In this document: one piece after another, positions 10,886 to 22,094 of the stretch
Numbering within the stretch: the first letter of the stretch is position 1
Layout of the letters: each line of letters opens with the position of its first letter
Assembly: GCA_033065855.1 (NCBI GenBank)
Contig: JAVXUO010000600.1
Span: 62,001 to 126,000, forward strand
Length of the DNA stretch: 64,000 bases
Reading direction: 5' to 3'
DNA from: Escallonia rubra
Lineage: Eukaryota; Streptophyta; Magnoliopsida; Escalloniales; Escalloniaceae
Program-made: the position numbers and the translations under genes
Notes under the pieces: model-generated
What the model saw: the letters and a program-made list of their open reading frames with translations, nothing else
What the model was told of the DNA's origin: nothing
Database searches by the model: none

Positions 10886-12630
10886 CGTCCTTCTCAACAA
10901 GGACCATTGTTTCAACCCATTTTGGGCGTGAGCATAAAGGTGGATTGCCATGTGTCCCCATTTAAGTGGTGCATACACTTGGGTAAACTTTTACGCCATT
11001 TTTTGTTATTTCATAATCTCGTGCCCATACAAACTCGGATTCAATTGACTCAATTTCCATTGAACTCGCCTTTTCGTCCTCTTCGATTTAATTGTCAAAT
11101 TATATTTTCTAAAATTGTTAAGCTATCCTATTTGAAATGTTAAGTTTTGGATACTTTGTGGTTCCTATGCCATTGAAATATTTTAATGCTCATTAGACCA
11201 TTTTTGAATTGAACTAATATTTAGAACCTACACCTTCTTAGGTTAACATGATGCCATCGTGGGATATGTCAATTCTTTTAGTATTCATATTTTGAACTTA
11301 AAACCTTCACGTACTTAGGATAATATGTTTTACGCTCACGTATTATGAGTTTCAATTAATTTTTTTAATACGTTGCTTCGACTTTGATTTGATCTTTGTT
11401 GGATCAGTATGCCCAAATGAAAATATTTGTCGTGTTAAGAATATTTGACGTCGTCTTTGTACCTCTGATTCAATGTGTTACACTTTTTACTCTGGTATAT
11501 GTTATTGGATGTTGTACTCCGTGTGTGTGTGTGTGTGTGATATTTGCTGAGCTTTGTGCTCATGCTCCCTTATCTTCTCCTATCGTGTAATTAAGCTGAT
11601 ATGGTTTAAAAGAGGTTAATACTTCTTCCTTTTACTTTTAACACTTCTCCCGTTGGCTTTGGAGATATGAATATTTGTAACACTTAATGAATTTTAGTGG
11701 CTTTTCAGAATCCCATTTTGAAAAATGTTTATTTGTTTTTATGAAATCCGTTGCAGTTATCAAGATTGGTAGTTAATGCGTGTGTGCTTTGATTTGCATG
11801 AAGTTTTATCTAATTACCTATTATAAGGTAACATTTTTTTAAATGTTCGGGTATTATATTTCTCAGAAGCACTCGAAATAGTATGTGAAGGTCATCCTTA
11901 GGGTCCATCCCAAACTTGCCCAATAGTTTCAATCTAATTTATGTCGTGCATCGGGTAAATTTGACCAATTTTCTCTTGTACTTTAACAGTGTTTGATCAC
12001 GGAATTTCAAAGTACTTTACTTTTCAAAATCCATTCAGTCTAAAAGTCGTTGATCTACAAATTTTATGGAATTGCGAATTCACAATTTTGTAGTACGTAG
12101 ATTTACATTTGAAAATTTGAACCCAGATAACTTGATAGTGTATGGATACAAACCTTTTTTTTTATGACATAAATGTAGCTAAAATTAATTGTAGGGACAA
12201 AAAAGAGTTACTTTCTCTTAATAATTGTGGAAGAGATTTGACCAAAAACTAGCCTGGATTTCTTGAGGGAGATTTTAGCACACCAAATCTCCTTTGGAAA
12301 TCCCTTCTAGAATTTGGTAAATCTATCTTATCACAATCCAAATAAGGAATTTTGTGAAATGTATTTTCAAATCCGTTACAAAGTAAAATCCTTATTTTAA
12401 TTATCTCATCCAAACACACTCTAAATCTCTATTTTCAAATCCAATTTCTCGTTGAAGCTACCCACACCGGAAGCAAAGCTGAAGTTTAATAGTGCGCTCC
12501 ATTCTAAACCATTAAATACTTAGATCTCTAGCAGACACTAAGAGAGAGAACGCAAAACTGGGCCTCTTATTGAATAACTTACATAGACGGAGTGAGCGTG
12601 AGTTCATTTGAAGAACACGTGGTTGCTTTG
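10886..12630. other. Gene-free stretch after the Gypsy remnant
   Basis: No convincing gene. A 3' LTR would be expected here but I could not fix TG...CA ends or a polypurine tract. It holds a (GT)n run at 11521-11540. The phrase AGTATGTGAAGGTCATCC at 11880 resembles AATATGTGAAGGTCAGCC at 51880, so both may belong to one retroelement family. Confidence 0.4.
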
Positions 12631-12639
12631 AGGTGGTGG

Positions 12640-12815
12640 TACAGGAAGGGGCAGATAGCAGCTTTAGCGACAAAAGATTGCTACTAAAAGTATTTTGTCA
12701 CTGTTGCTAAAATTTATAACAACAATCTTTCATTGCTAAAATGCGTTTATGACATTTTTCTATCAGACCAGAGGTGATAGAAAATTAGTGCAGCGTAGCT
12801 AAATGCATTTTAGCG
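12640..12815. repeat. Possible CACTA-type subterminal repeat remnant
   Basis: TTTAGCGACAAAAGATTGCTACTAAAAG and repeated TTGCTAAAAT, TAGCTAAATGCATTTTAGCGAG motifs in both orientations resemble the TAGCGAC-rich subterminal repeats of plant CACTA elements. No CACTA terminus or transposase was found. Similar TAGCGACAAA words occur near 39130, 41070 and 42210. Confidence 0.35.
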
Positions 12816-12839
12816 AGTCTCCTCTGTAATTTTCGTCAG

Positions 12840-13400
12840 AGCTGTCTTGTGGAGCACACTTCCAATGCGATCAAACTCAGAACAGTCTTTGTCTTGTGAG
12901 AATGCAAGTCAAGAAGAGACTATGCAAAGGACGGCAAGTCCAATTGCAAGTCCTGTCGAGCACATCTTCAATACGGAAACTGCAGGTCAACTAAAAATGC
13001 AGGTCAACTAAAGAACATGCAAAAGAATGCAAGTCCAACTACAAGTCTCGTCTAGCACACTTCCAATGTAGCTAAATGCAAAATCGTCTTGATCATGTAG
13101 AAAATGCTCGGTCACCGGAGGACTTTGCACATGATGGTGAGTCTAAATGCAAGTCTTGCCGAGCAGATCTTTAAAGAAAACCGATAAGTCCTGTCACGCC
13201 TGTGTGCATAGTGCCAATCGACCAAGGACCTTGCATAAGAGGGAAAGTCCAAATGCAGATAAGCTGAGCGGCTCTTCAAAGGAGTCTTGTCACACTCACA
13301 TTATAGTAAACCACTTGGCACTGAAAGTCGAGGTGAGTACATTATCAAAACTAGTGTCGGGTGCACAACTTCACGCTAAAGAACATCCAACTTGCTTCAA
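12840..13400. repeat. Degenerate AATGCAAGTC-rich repeat region
   Basis: The words AATGCAAGTC and TCGAGCACA.CTTC recur irregularly (12900, 12945, 13030, 13150, 13205), suggesting an old short tandem or segmental repeat of roughly 100-120 bases. The 85-codon frame 13147-13404 lies in it and shows no recognizable domain, so I do not call it a gene. Confidence 0.45.
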
Positions 13401-13817
13401 GTAACAACAAAAAGGCGAAGAAAAGAACATAGAATTGTTCAAGTTGCTCGTGTGCAAAGGATTCAACATAAAATCAGCCACAATAAGATGTTCATATGGC
13501 AATGAAGGGAGCATTCAAATCATAATCAAGTCAAACCACAAAGTCCTAGCAACTTCGATGCATCCGTTGAAAAAAAAAAGAAAACAAAAATGTGGACCAC
13601 CAGCTATGAAGATGGTAGAAAATTGGTTCTAAGGCTACATGTATAATGAGAGGGAACAGTTGAAGATTACAAATAGGCATGTGATTGCCATGATGATTAT
13701 CAAGGCATGGCCAACATGCTGCAGAAAGAATGAAAGATGCGTTCCTACCTTGAACTAAAAAAAAAAAAATTTGGAAACTTGACATGTTGATGGCCTTAAA
13801 GATGAAGGGGAGGCAAG

Positions 13818-14274
13818 TAACGGGTATGTTTGAAAATTGGTTGGTTTTCAGATTTTTCTCTCTAGTTTTATAAACTGGAAAAAAAAAACGCGTTTGACAC
13901 ACAGTTTGTTTTGTTTTTTTTTTGTTTTTTTTCTTTCAGTTTTGAAAACCAGCTTTTAAAAGAGGGCTGCTTTTGAAAACTCTCATTTTGGAGTTTTGGG
14001 TTTCCAGTTTTGAGGACCCCCCCCCAAACAGCCACCGCTCGCCACCACTGGCCACCGCCTCCAAAGAAAAAATTCAAAATAAAAACTGGGTAATCAAACT
14101 CTCAAAAGAAAAAACTTAAAATAAAAATTGGGTAACCAAAAGAAAAAACTCAAAATAAAAACTGAGTAATCAAACACCCATTTATTTTTGTATAAAATAA
14201 AAACTAAATTGGTTTTTATTTTTATTTTTTTGAAAACAGAAAAGGAAAACTGTAAGTGATTTCAAACGCTACCG
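13818..14274. mobile_element. GTTTGA-type foldback/MITE with GCC-rich core
   Basis: Outer ends GGTATGTTTGAAA and TTTCAAACGCTACC form an imperfect terminal inverted repeat. Inside are A/T homopolymers, repeated AAACTGGGTAA.CAA(A) phrases and a short CCACC-rich core near 14030. It belongs to the same loose family as 3471, 33150 and 37005. The target duplication is unclear. Confidence 0.5.
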
Positions 14275-16340
14275 AAGTTATGCAAGCAACATGGTATGAA
14301 TCACAATCCACAAACTATAACCAATGAATTGGAATTTTGCTTCAAGTCATCGGAAGATAAGTTGGCTCTTGCATATGCTAAGGGCAATCAATTATAAGTG
14401 GGTGTATCATATATTTAAACATGGATTCGTGGCAGCAAAAACCACAAGACAAAAAATACAAGAAAAGTTCTCACGCATGTGAACAAGCCTGCACAGGCAA
14501 AAACGAAGGGGGCAGGGGGGGCCTGCCGATGAAGAGAAAAATTAAAGAGCAAAGCAGCCAAGGTGGTATAAGCTGTACGAAGAGAGGACAGGTGACAAGA
14601 CTTAAAAACAAAGGTAAAGGCCAAAACATGCTAGTTCGCCACGATTATGCAATCTTGGTTATGTTATACAAGCTACAGATGAAGAAGCAAAGCAAATGGC
14701 AGGAGAACTGCAGAACCGCACCAGTAAGAAACATGCTTGTCACTCCTTTCGGTGTACCCTAAAGGAGTGACATGATGAAGGTGCACACTGTAGAGATGTG
14801 TTTATAAAGCCGCGTAAGGTGATAAACCCTAACGTGTTTTGGCCCTTTTGATCCGTAAATTTGACTCCAATTTAAAAAGTTGTCTGCCAACAAATAAAAA
14901 GTATCGACTTTAAGACTAACTACACTACTTGACAAAAGAGAATATTGCACAGGTCTCATAGTGGGGGTAATTTATAGACACAATAAATATTTATACTAGT
15001 CAATAATGCAAAATGTTGTTGACCGGCCAAATCAAATATTCACCGTCGCCGCGACAAAAGCGGGTTTAAGTGCTGCTAGAACCAAGTAAAATTTGAACCA
15101 AGAATCATTTCATAATTAAAGAGGGACAAAATCTCTTTAATTACGTAATCAAGGCCTAATTCCTGGGTTCTTCAAAGCTAAGTTTACTATCTTGTCCATA
15201 ATAAAAAGGCTTGAGGTAGAGAAGAATGATACATATGGTCTTTGCAAACAAAACCAGAGATCTTTCAAAACTCTGTCGTCTCAAGAATTCTTGCGCTTTG
15301 TGATTCATTCGAAGAACAACTCACACGAATCTATGGTCGTTCTTCAATCGAGCACTTTCAAGAACAAAGATTAATTTCTCTTTGATCTTAAATATCAAAG
15401 AGAAATTCCCTTCCAAGGTTGGTGACTCTACAAGTCAAGGATTGTCACACTTGTTGGGTATAAAGCCTCAAACCACTCTATCAAGTACCGCTTCAACGAC
15501 CTTACAATCGTGAAGATTGAAGAAGTCAAAGTCAGCGTTACAAGATCAAGCTATTTCAGCCTTTGGACCGTGACCAATTCGAAAGTTGAATAAGAGGATT
15601 TGACCATATAGTTTGTGTAAATTCACAGAGTGGTGTAATTCCTTATCTTTTCATTTCATAAACTGAATTTTGTGCTTTGTTTTTTGTCTCGCAACTTAGA
15701 CATGAAATACATGAATTAGGTATACTTTACAAAAGTTACAAAGTAGATTTATTTCGTCACGGAATGAACATCACCGAAGATTCTTTTTTTGCGACTGTCT
15801 TGGAACGGTAGCTCCAGTCCAACGGTTTATAAGCCGTATAACTTCAAATGAATTTTTCCTAGATATTTTTCAAGGCGTTAACAACCATATTTTTGAAGAG
15901 TTGCGACTTCCAATGAGGGTTCTTATATATTAAGCACCAATTCATTGCACATAGAAGTGAAATCCAAAACCTCATTTGCAAATAAAATTGCAACTTGAAC
16001 ATTCTTCTCTATCTTTAAAAGTTTTGAAATTCTTTCTGATGTTCTTTGTATTTACTCTAAGTAAATTCTCAATAGTGTGAAAGAATTGTAGAAATGCAAT
16101 CTTCAATATTCAAGTTATTGGGCATTGTGTCATGGGGATAGATTTTCCTTGAGGCCACTTGCACCATAATGGGGAAAAAAAATACTATCTTTAAGATAGT
16201 TTCCTATAAGTGTCTTATGCAACAATCGCCTTATTATTTGCCTTCTTAGAGTTTTCTAAATCCAAACACCGCCTTCACAATACGACACTTGGGTGAAAGG
16301 TCAACATGTTGCTCTGTTCGTGGAAATTCTGAGGAAGGAT
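14275..16340. other. Gene-free stretch
   Basis: No supported gene. It contains an 11-bp perfect inverted repeat (14739-14749 with 14761-14771) and a 13-bp one (AATTTCTCTTTGA, about 15372-15408). The only longer frame (14421-14762, Lys/Gln-rich) has no domain. 15100-15700 has a texture like LTR/leader DNA but no definable ends. Confidence 0.35.
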
Positions 16341-16347
16341 GTGATAT

Positions 16348-17380
16348 TTTTTTTTTTTGCTTTTTGTGGGTGCAACTGCAGATTAAATTATGTAATAAGT
16401 GTTTAAATACGTATCAAAAGCTAAACCCCAGTTAGGGCAAGCATCCGCTATATTAGCAGCTAACAAAGGGATAACCCTTTCTGGTGGTTGCATGAGATAC
16501 ACAAAAGAATTCCCTTAATACTTGCCAATTTTGGCCAAATAATTTGTGCATTAGTTGCCCTCTCTATATGCATATACATGCTTAATTTCAGTATTAGTAG
16601 CTTGTATAAGGTGCCTAGCATCATAGATGAGGCTCTTCAAATGGAATAACTCAATGTTTTCTGATGTGACTAGGTCCACTGCAACTTTGGAGTCCGTTTG
16701 AAGGGCTACATCAGTGAAGCCTCTTTCTTTAACGACTGGAAGTCCTTTGATGATTCCAAATAATTCAGCCTCAAGAGCTATTGCAGTTTGTATGTTGTCA
16801 TAGAATCCTCCTAGCCATGTCCCATGACAGCTTCTCAGGATTCCTCCATATCCTCCCTCCATCTTTGAGTTAGCACAACCATCCATGCATAGATTGATTG
16901 TACCTGCAACAGGAGGACACCAGGTAACTATTCTTTGGTTTTTAACTGTGTTCTTCCTTTTTTGTTCAAAAGCATTTTCAATTTCTTTGGCAAAGCTTAT
17001 GCATAGTCTCCAGCTTGTCTCCCCAGGAATGTTCACATCTTCATAGTAGGCTTTATTTCTATTTTTCCAAATTGGCCAAAGAATAGCTATGAAAATGTAA
17101 TTCCATTGGGTATTGCCAAACTCAGTTCCTTGTTTCTCTTTGGTGTTAATTCTCAGCCACGTTTCCATGTCCAAATTCTCTTCTTGCTCAAGCTGGTAGG
17201 GGGGGGGGGAATATTTTCCTCCATAATTCACAAGCCTTCGGGCAACCTCTAATTATGTGCTCAGTAGTTTCGATCTCACTGTCACACCTCGAGCACCTGG
17301 CATCAATGGTTAAATTTCTAGAAGCACGGTGATAATTTGAAGGAGTAGTAAGCTGAAGGCAAAAACGTGGGCCATTGAAT
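16348..17380 (-). pseudogene. 5'-truncated L1-type LINE: zf-RVT plus RNase H
   Basis: From right to left, the first frame (to about 17210) has the zf-RVT signature CSRCDSEIETTEHIIRGCPK and LWRKI at the end of plant LINE ORF2. After a frameshift at the G tract (about 17199-17209) comes a 226-codon frame ending in an RNase H domain: CMDGCANSK (first Asp), LEAELFGIIKGL (Glu), LQTDSKVAVDL (second Asp). The stop after REGN interrupts the usual REGN.CAD.LAK tail, whose remainder is readable to about 16430. A 12-base A run on the minus strand (16348-16360) fits the LINE poly(A) tail. The reverse transcriptase is absent. It joins directly onto the last nucleotidyltransferase exon, so the LINE probably truncated that gene. 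Confidence 0.8.
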
Positions 17381-17383
17381 TCG

Positions 17384-17503
17384 ACCATCGATGAAGGCAA
17401 AAACATTCTGAATAGTAAGCTGGATACACTTGTATATGATTTCTACTTGTGCTCTTCCTACTGCCCTTGCAACATTTTGAGACCGATCTGTGAAATCCTC
17501 GAC
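17384..17503 (-). CDS. Nucleotidyltransferase last recognizable exon, truncated
   Basis: From acceptor GAACAG|GTCGAG it encodes VEDFTDRSQNVARAVG and IYKCIQLTIQNVFAFIDG. DFTD.SQNVAR.V and IY..I........F.. are the conserved end of the family's catalytic module. After IDG the frame passes into the L1 LINE, so no original stop codon is seen. Confidence 0.75.
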
Positions 17504-17602
17504 CTGTTCAATATTTGCTAGTAGCATTGATTTAGTACGTTCCAACTCAAAAGTAATCAAATTCAACAAATTAGAAAAAAAAAAAAAAAGAGCTGAAATT
17601 AC

Positions 17603-17704
17603 ACTGATGCAGCCAACTGTAGAATTCCATGTTTTAGATATCCAAGATCCCTGATATGTGCTGGCGCACAGACCTTTGGGCCAAAGCTTTTCAACGGATG
17701 ATAA
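17603..17704 (-). CDS. Nucleotidyltransferase exon (PAP-associated domain, part 2)
   Basis: A 102-base exon of 34 codons, from acceptor TTTGCAG|TTATCA to donor CAGT|GTAATT. It encodes LSSVEKLWPKGLCASTYQG and SWISKTWNSTVGCIS. The family reads L.SVE.LW..GLC.S...G.WISK.W....ISVEDF, so the join to the next exon (VEDF) is correct. Confidence 0.8.
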
Positions 17705-17806
17705 CTGCAAATCAATGATGAGAACCACCAAAGCCATCAAACCCATGACCGAAATTAACTTGCTACCAGCAAGTAATAATGTATAGGCATAACAATCTCC
17801 AATAAC

Positions 17807-17913
17807 CTTGATTAACAGAGTAACAAAGAGCTCAGCCAAGGATTCTTTGTTCTTCTCTCCATAGTTTGAGAACTTGTTAACCAACTTCTTCACCTTTGAA
17901 GGATCAGTGCCAT
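17807..17913 (-). CDS. Nucleotidyltransferase exon (PAP-associated domain, part 1)
   Basis: A 107-base exon from acceptor CTAG|ATGG to donor CAAG|GTTATT. It encodes DGTDPSKVKKLVNKF and KNKESLAELFVTLLIK, matching the N.ESL..LF...LIK helix of PAP-associated domains. Phase is consistent with both neighbouring exons. The 1.36-kb intron upstream of it contains an RTE tail and an Au-type SINE. Confidence 0.8.
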
Positions 17914-18311
17914 CTAGTACATGCAAAGACCACTTGATTGTCAATAATAACCAGTTAAACCAACGTAGCTTTCTATAAAATCAGAAGTACTCAAACCAAT
18001 AGAGCACACTTTGGGACCTTAAGCCCTCACGTTAAAAGGGAAACAGCAACTGCAGACAAGCTGATTGCAGAGAAAGGCCACATGATCACTTTATTAAACC
18101 AAGAATTCTATCTGCGCCTTCTTATTCCTTATACCTTCATCTTCCACCATTCATGGTGACAAATTTCAAGGGACGCCTCTCCAATCGGCAACGCAGCATG
18201 TCCGTCTGGCACCTGGCGTGTCCGATACAGATCCCATAACCGTATCATTGACGTGTCGACACAGTACTTTATCATAAAGTGCCGAGTCCATGTAACACAG
18301 ACTAAATCCAT

Positions 18312-18560
18312 TTATTGCTTCATCATAATCATCATCATCGTACCCTTGTCCAAGCTAGTTGGGGTTGGGTAGATGACTCTCTTCCATTCTCGCTTACCTA
18401 GGCGCATGTTCACGAATAAATTTATAGCAATCAGATCTTTTCTTACGGCCTCTCCCCACGTTATTCTCCCTCTGCCCCTACTCAGTCTTACCCCCATCAA
18501 CTTAGCAAAAATCACTTCATTCACACAAGGCAATCCAAAGGCCTACTGTCAATATTTATG
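18312..18560 (-). mobile_element. RTE-type LINE 3' tail
   Basis: A frame reads RGRGRITWGEAVRKDLIAIN, then KREWKRVIYPTPTSLDKG, followed by a (GATGAT)n stretch. Plant RTE-class LINEs end with RGRPKKTW.E.V.KDL..., W...IHVADPT..GWDKG and a GAT-type short repeat. Only this tail is present, as is usual for RTE copies. It lies in an intron of the nucleotidyltransferase locus. Confidence 0.7.
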
Positions 18561-18794
18561 AAATGCTCAATATATAACAAGAAGCAAGATCTAATGTTCC
18601 TAAAAATGTTGAAGTTCCCAAATTCATTTGGAATTTGTGACATGAGAACTACTCACATAAAGACGGTGGATAAACAGTTACCAAGTTCAGTGTTTTGATA
18701 TGGCTTCGCCTTCTCCTAACTCTTATCTAATTGGTCATTAGAATGAAAAACATTGTAATGTTATGATAGGTTGTCGTGTTAAAACAAATTTGAG

Positions 18795-18949
18795 TAAAAG
18801 GCCGGCCCAAGGCTGCCACAATTGTTTAGGTCTGGAAGGGATGACGCGTGCAGCCTTTACCAGCACCATTAAAGAGAGGTTGTTTCTGTGTCTTGAGCCT
18901 GTTAGCTCTAGATCACAAAGGAGCAAACTTACCGTACCGCCAAGGCTGA
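18795..18949 (-). mobile_element. Au-type plant SINE
   Basis: Reading leftward: CTTGGCGGTACGGTAAGTTT (A-box region), CCTTTGTGATCTAGAGCTAA, GGCTCAAGACACAGAAACAA (B-box region, from GGTTCAAGTC), then CCTCTCT...GGTAAAGGCTGC and a T-rich end (TTTTA). This order matches the tRNA-derived Au SINE family of flowering plants. B-box changes mean it is probably inactive. The 103-codon minus frame over it is coincidental. Confidence 0.82.
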
Positions 18950-19271
18950 AAACAAGTAGAAAATAAATGCGGATTACAATTTCAAATTGTAATAAGGTTG
19001 AAAGAGTTGCTAAGGCTAATACAATTTGCTGGTAATAACGTCTGTACAAGTTTCAGTCAAATGGCTCATACTTCATCACAAGTTTACAAAGTAGGTGTCA
19101 AAACCATAGTTAACCCACAGGCCAAGAGCAAGTATGGACTAAAGAGATTTCATTGAATTTTGTGCTGCTCAAGTTGATGATATACCCAATTTCTCTATGA
19201 GATCTACAACCCAATTTCTTCAAGTTAAATGCTAGGAAATGTATAACTACTCCAGATTAAAGGGTTAGTAC

Positions 19272-19317
19272 CTTCAAATATGACAGAAAATGGCGGTAGT
19301 ATAGGAGGATCCCAAGT
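19272..19317 (-). CDS. Nucleotidyltransferase exon (PPILPPF motif)
   Basis: A 46-base exon between acceptor TTTGCAG and donor AAG|GTACTA encodes TWDPPILPPFSVIFE plus one base. The family has LQT.NPPILPPFS.LFKDG at the hinge into the PAP-associated domain. Its last base completes a GAT codon with the next exon at 17913, which continues DGTDPSKV as expected. Confidence 0.75.
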
Positions 19318-19664
19318 CTGCAAAGCATAGATGGAAAGAAACGCTTAGACCAAATAATATTTTCCTATAACGCCTAAAATAAATGTCGGCAAATACAAGC
19401 AGTAATTTCACCTCTTGCCAATGAAGAAATCAAGCAGGTAAATTATGCACTTCGGGTCATGGTAAAGAGAGTTGGTATAGTCTTTTAGCAGCAATATAAG
19501 GGGTGGAGTGAGGGAGGGAGGGAAAACAATGAATATATGATTACTTCTGCAAAGCAACATCTTGAATTTGGCCATTCATTCAGTGACTAACCCTCTCAGT
19601 GGTATTTATACTCTCTTCCAAATGCATTAGGGACTCTTCTTGGATGGACAAGGGTATGGATATG

Positions 19665-21081
19665 CAGTGGCGGAACCAGGATTTTATTCCAGGGGGTGCC
19701 AAGAATATATCAAAGTCACTAATTTTTTTAATAAGTAAAATAATACACAAAAAGTGAGTGTACGTTTTTTCGATAATACACAAAAAGCATCCACAAGGTC
19801 ATATTAAGTTTCATGAGATTGTAGCCGAGTACCAAACTTAGTGGGAAACCCACTGCCTGCCGATAAGAATCAATAAAGATTTTCTGAATTTCTAGTCCAT
19901 TAAACGTTTCTAGTCCATTAAACTTGATAATCAACTAAGTTTTTCTGAATTGTCAATATAGCATCTCAATCAACAGCTACGCAGGGAATCAAATCTATAT
20001 GAAAATTGAATTAGGAAAGCAATTGGGATCCGAAATTGAACTCGTTGTTGCATTCTTTTGATGCATAAAGTCCTGGTCAGATGTTGTAAATATTTACTAG
20101 CACTTAGGGCTAAATGTGAATCATATGAAGCACATTGCAGCGCATCTTACAAGAATAGAGCAAGAGCACACACATACATATACATTAAGTAGAAAACATT
20201 GATGTACAACGTCATTCTTATTGTATTATCTCTTTTCTCCAAGCCAAAAACTGATAGCTATTATGGAGTTCAATGGAGAGGATTCATATATTTCGGCTAC
20301 CAGCTTATCTGATTGACCATTGTTACATGTCTAATCAATTAAGAACACACAGAATGAGTGAAAATGAACAAAAAGTTCCTACCTCCTCTCCATTTTCAGT
20401 ACCAGTAACAATGGTATACAAATTGCCACAGAAGCCAAGGAAGCACATAGCCAGCAATTCCAAGAAAATAAACCTCAATGTTATAAATGCTCATTTTTTT
20501 CCATCAAATGACGATGCTGAAACGACCCCAGGGATCTTTGGATACCAGTGAACATCAAAATTCCAGTTGGTTCCAACAAGCAGTTCAGAGACAATCTGGA
20601 AAAGAAACAGATAAACATCAAAAGCAGCATCACAAGGTCAGGAACGAGCAATGATTGGGAAACTACAAGCCCAAAAGAGACATAGAACAATAGACGCTAA
20701 ACATATAACATAATTTATAAATTAAGGTAAATAATCATACCTCTCATGAAACCATGTCCGAGCAAATAGTACGATTGTCCTTGGCACAGGTAAGCAAATA
20801 GAAGCTATCATTCTGTGAGTCGTCACTTCGTCCGGTTCGTCGCCACCAGCTAGTAGATCTAGGCTAGATCTGGCCGGAGTTGGTTGAGGTGAGGGCCGCC
20901 GACCACCGTTCGTGACCAGTGACTGTGAGGCGCTGTGGCCGTGAGACGGTGATAGGTCGTGAACTGAGAGGAGAAGAGAGAGAGTGTGTTCACGAGTGAA
21001 ATAAACTACATTTATATTTTTTTCCCCAAAATTTGAGGGGGTGCATTAGCCCCCCCTCGTGCAAGCGTGGTTCCGCCCCTG
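19665..21081. mobile_element. Non-autonomous hAT element carrying a SEC31 exon
   Basis: Ends CAGTGGCGGAACCA and TGGTTCCGCCCCTG are inverted repeats. The element is flanked by a perfect 8-bp direct repeat TGGATATG (19657-19664 and 21082-21089), the hAT signature. It is 1417 bp with no transposase. It contains a SEC31-like exon with its splice sites (20474-20595, minus) and a GC-rich CCGGCC/CCACC stretch near 20820-20960. A shorter element with the same TIR start lies at 33791-34259. Confidence 0.92.
20474..20595 (-). pseudogene. SEC31: SEC31-like exon captured by a hAT element
   Basis: After an intact acceptor (CTTTTCCAG|ATTGTC), 122 bases encode [19 protein letters not shown] and [14 protein letters not shown] before a slip at an A run; then YNIE-like coding (ATAACATTGAG) precedes a GT donor. 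SEC31 is the outer-coat subunit of COPII vesicles at the ER, and the phrase [16 protein letters not shown]...SSFDGK is typical of its WD-repeat region. The A-run frameshift makes this copy non-functional. It lies wholly between the hAT ends, so it is a transduplicated fragment, not the host gene. Confidence 0.8.
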
Positions 21082-21288
21082 TGGATATGTATCCAATACT
21101 TGTAATCGGATACAAAACCAAAGGCAACAATGTGTATGCTCGATTTCTTTCACTCATGCTCTAAGAAAGAAGTTAACAGTATATGTTATATCAGCTCGGG
21201 AATATTTTGCATGATCTCCAGTCTTCAATGCTGGACACTAGATAATGCAACTAAGTCACGTGAGTAACGACATAGTTCCCACAACTAT

Positions 21289-22094
21289 ATCCCAAATTTT
21301 GACTCCCCACCTGAAGTGGCACAGCATGTCATCACGCCACACCATCATAAGACCCACTTAAATGTAATTACTTTCTCCTCTCCTTTCCCCCCCCCCCCCC
21401 CCCCCCCCCTTCTTTTTGTGGTTTTAGCAACTGCCTACCTCCACCTCCAGCACCACCACCCCATCCCCTCTCGGACCAACCCCACATTCCTGCCCTGTTC
21501 TAGACCACGGCATTGAGACCACATCGGAGACAGCTGTTCTGTACAATTGTGTCCAGTCCCCTCCACAACCACCATCACCAGCTCGCCAAACCCGCCACCG
21601 CCACCGCCACCACCAGCTTCCAGCGCCACCGAAACACCTAGCTAACCCCAAACCATCATCACCACCTCGCCCCGCGATTGTCAGATATGTTGCCCACTCC
21701 CCTTCACCTCCATGGCCCCATCTCCTGACCACCGCCCCATAACAGCCAATGCCGTCATTAACCACTGAATTCCCACCATCATCATTACATCCCAACACAT
21801 TCGTGACCAACCGTCTAACCCGCCGCCATGAACCACCATCGCCATGCCACCACACCCACAAGCACCATACATCTGGCATCTTTAGACCTGACCGATATCT
21901 CTTGACGATGGTGGTGACTGGTGACAACATGGCTGGAAGGTATATAGATTGTAACGCCTCAGCAACCAGAGGAGTTGGCAATGTGGGGTAGGGGTTGGGG
22001 GGAAGATAGAGTGAATTTTGCTGGAATAGACAAGGAGAGAGAGAAAGTGATACTTTTAAGTGTGCCACGTCAAGTGGGAGTCAAAATTTGGGAT
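21289..22094. mobile_element. TIR element with C tract and CCACC-rich core
   Basis: Inverted ends of about 35 bp: TATCCCAAATTTTGACTCCC at the left and its near complement at the right (GGGAGTCAAAATTTGGGATA). The arms include ...AGTGGCACA and TGTGCCACGT...; the class cannot be set because the target duplication is unclear. Inside are a 23-base C run (21387-21409) and a CCACC/CACCAT-rich stretch to about 21870. The 214-codon minus frame (21424-22068) is a compositional Gly/Trp/Val-rich frame. Confidence 0.7.

Noticed and set aside
14421..14762. 113-codon Lys/Gln-rich frame
   Set aside because: No recognizable domain, no neighbouring exon, and a similarly long frame on the other strand.
21424..22068. 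214-codon minus-strand open frame
   Set aside because: It is Gly/Trp/Val-rich and lies over a CCACC-rich core; overlapping frames on both strands are equally open. Composition explains it.
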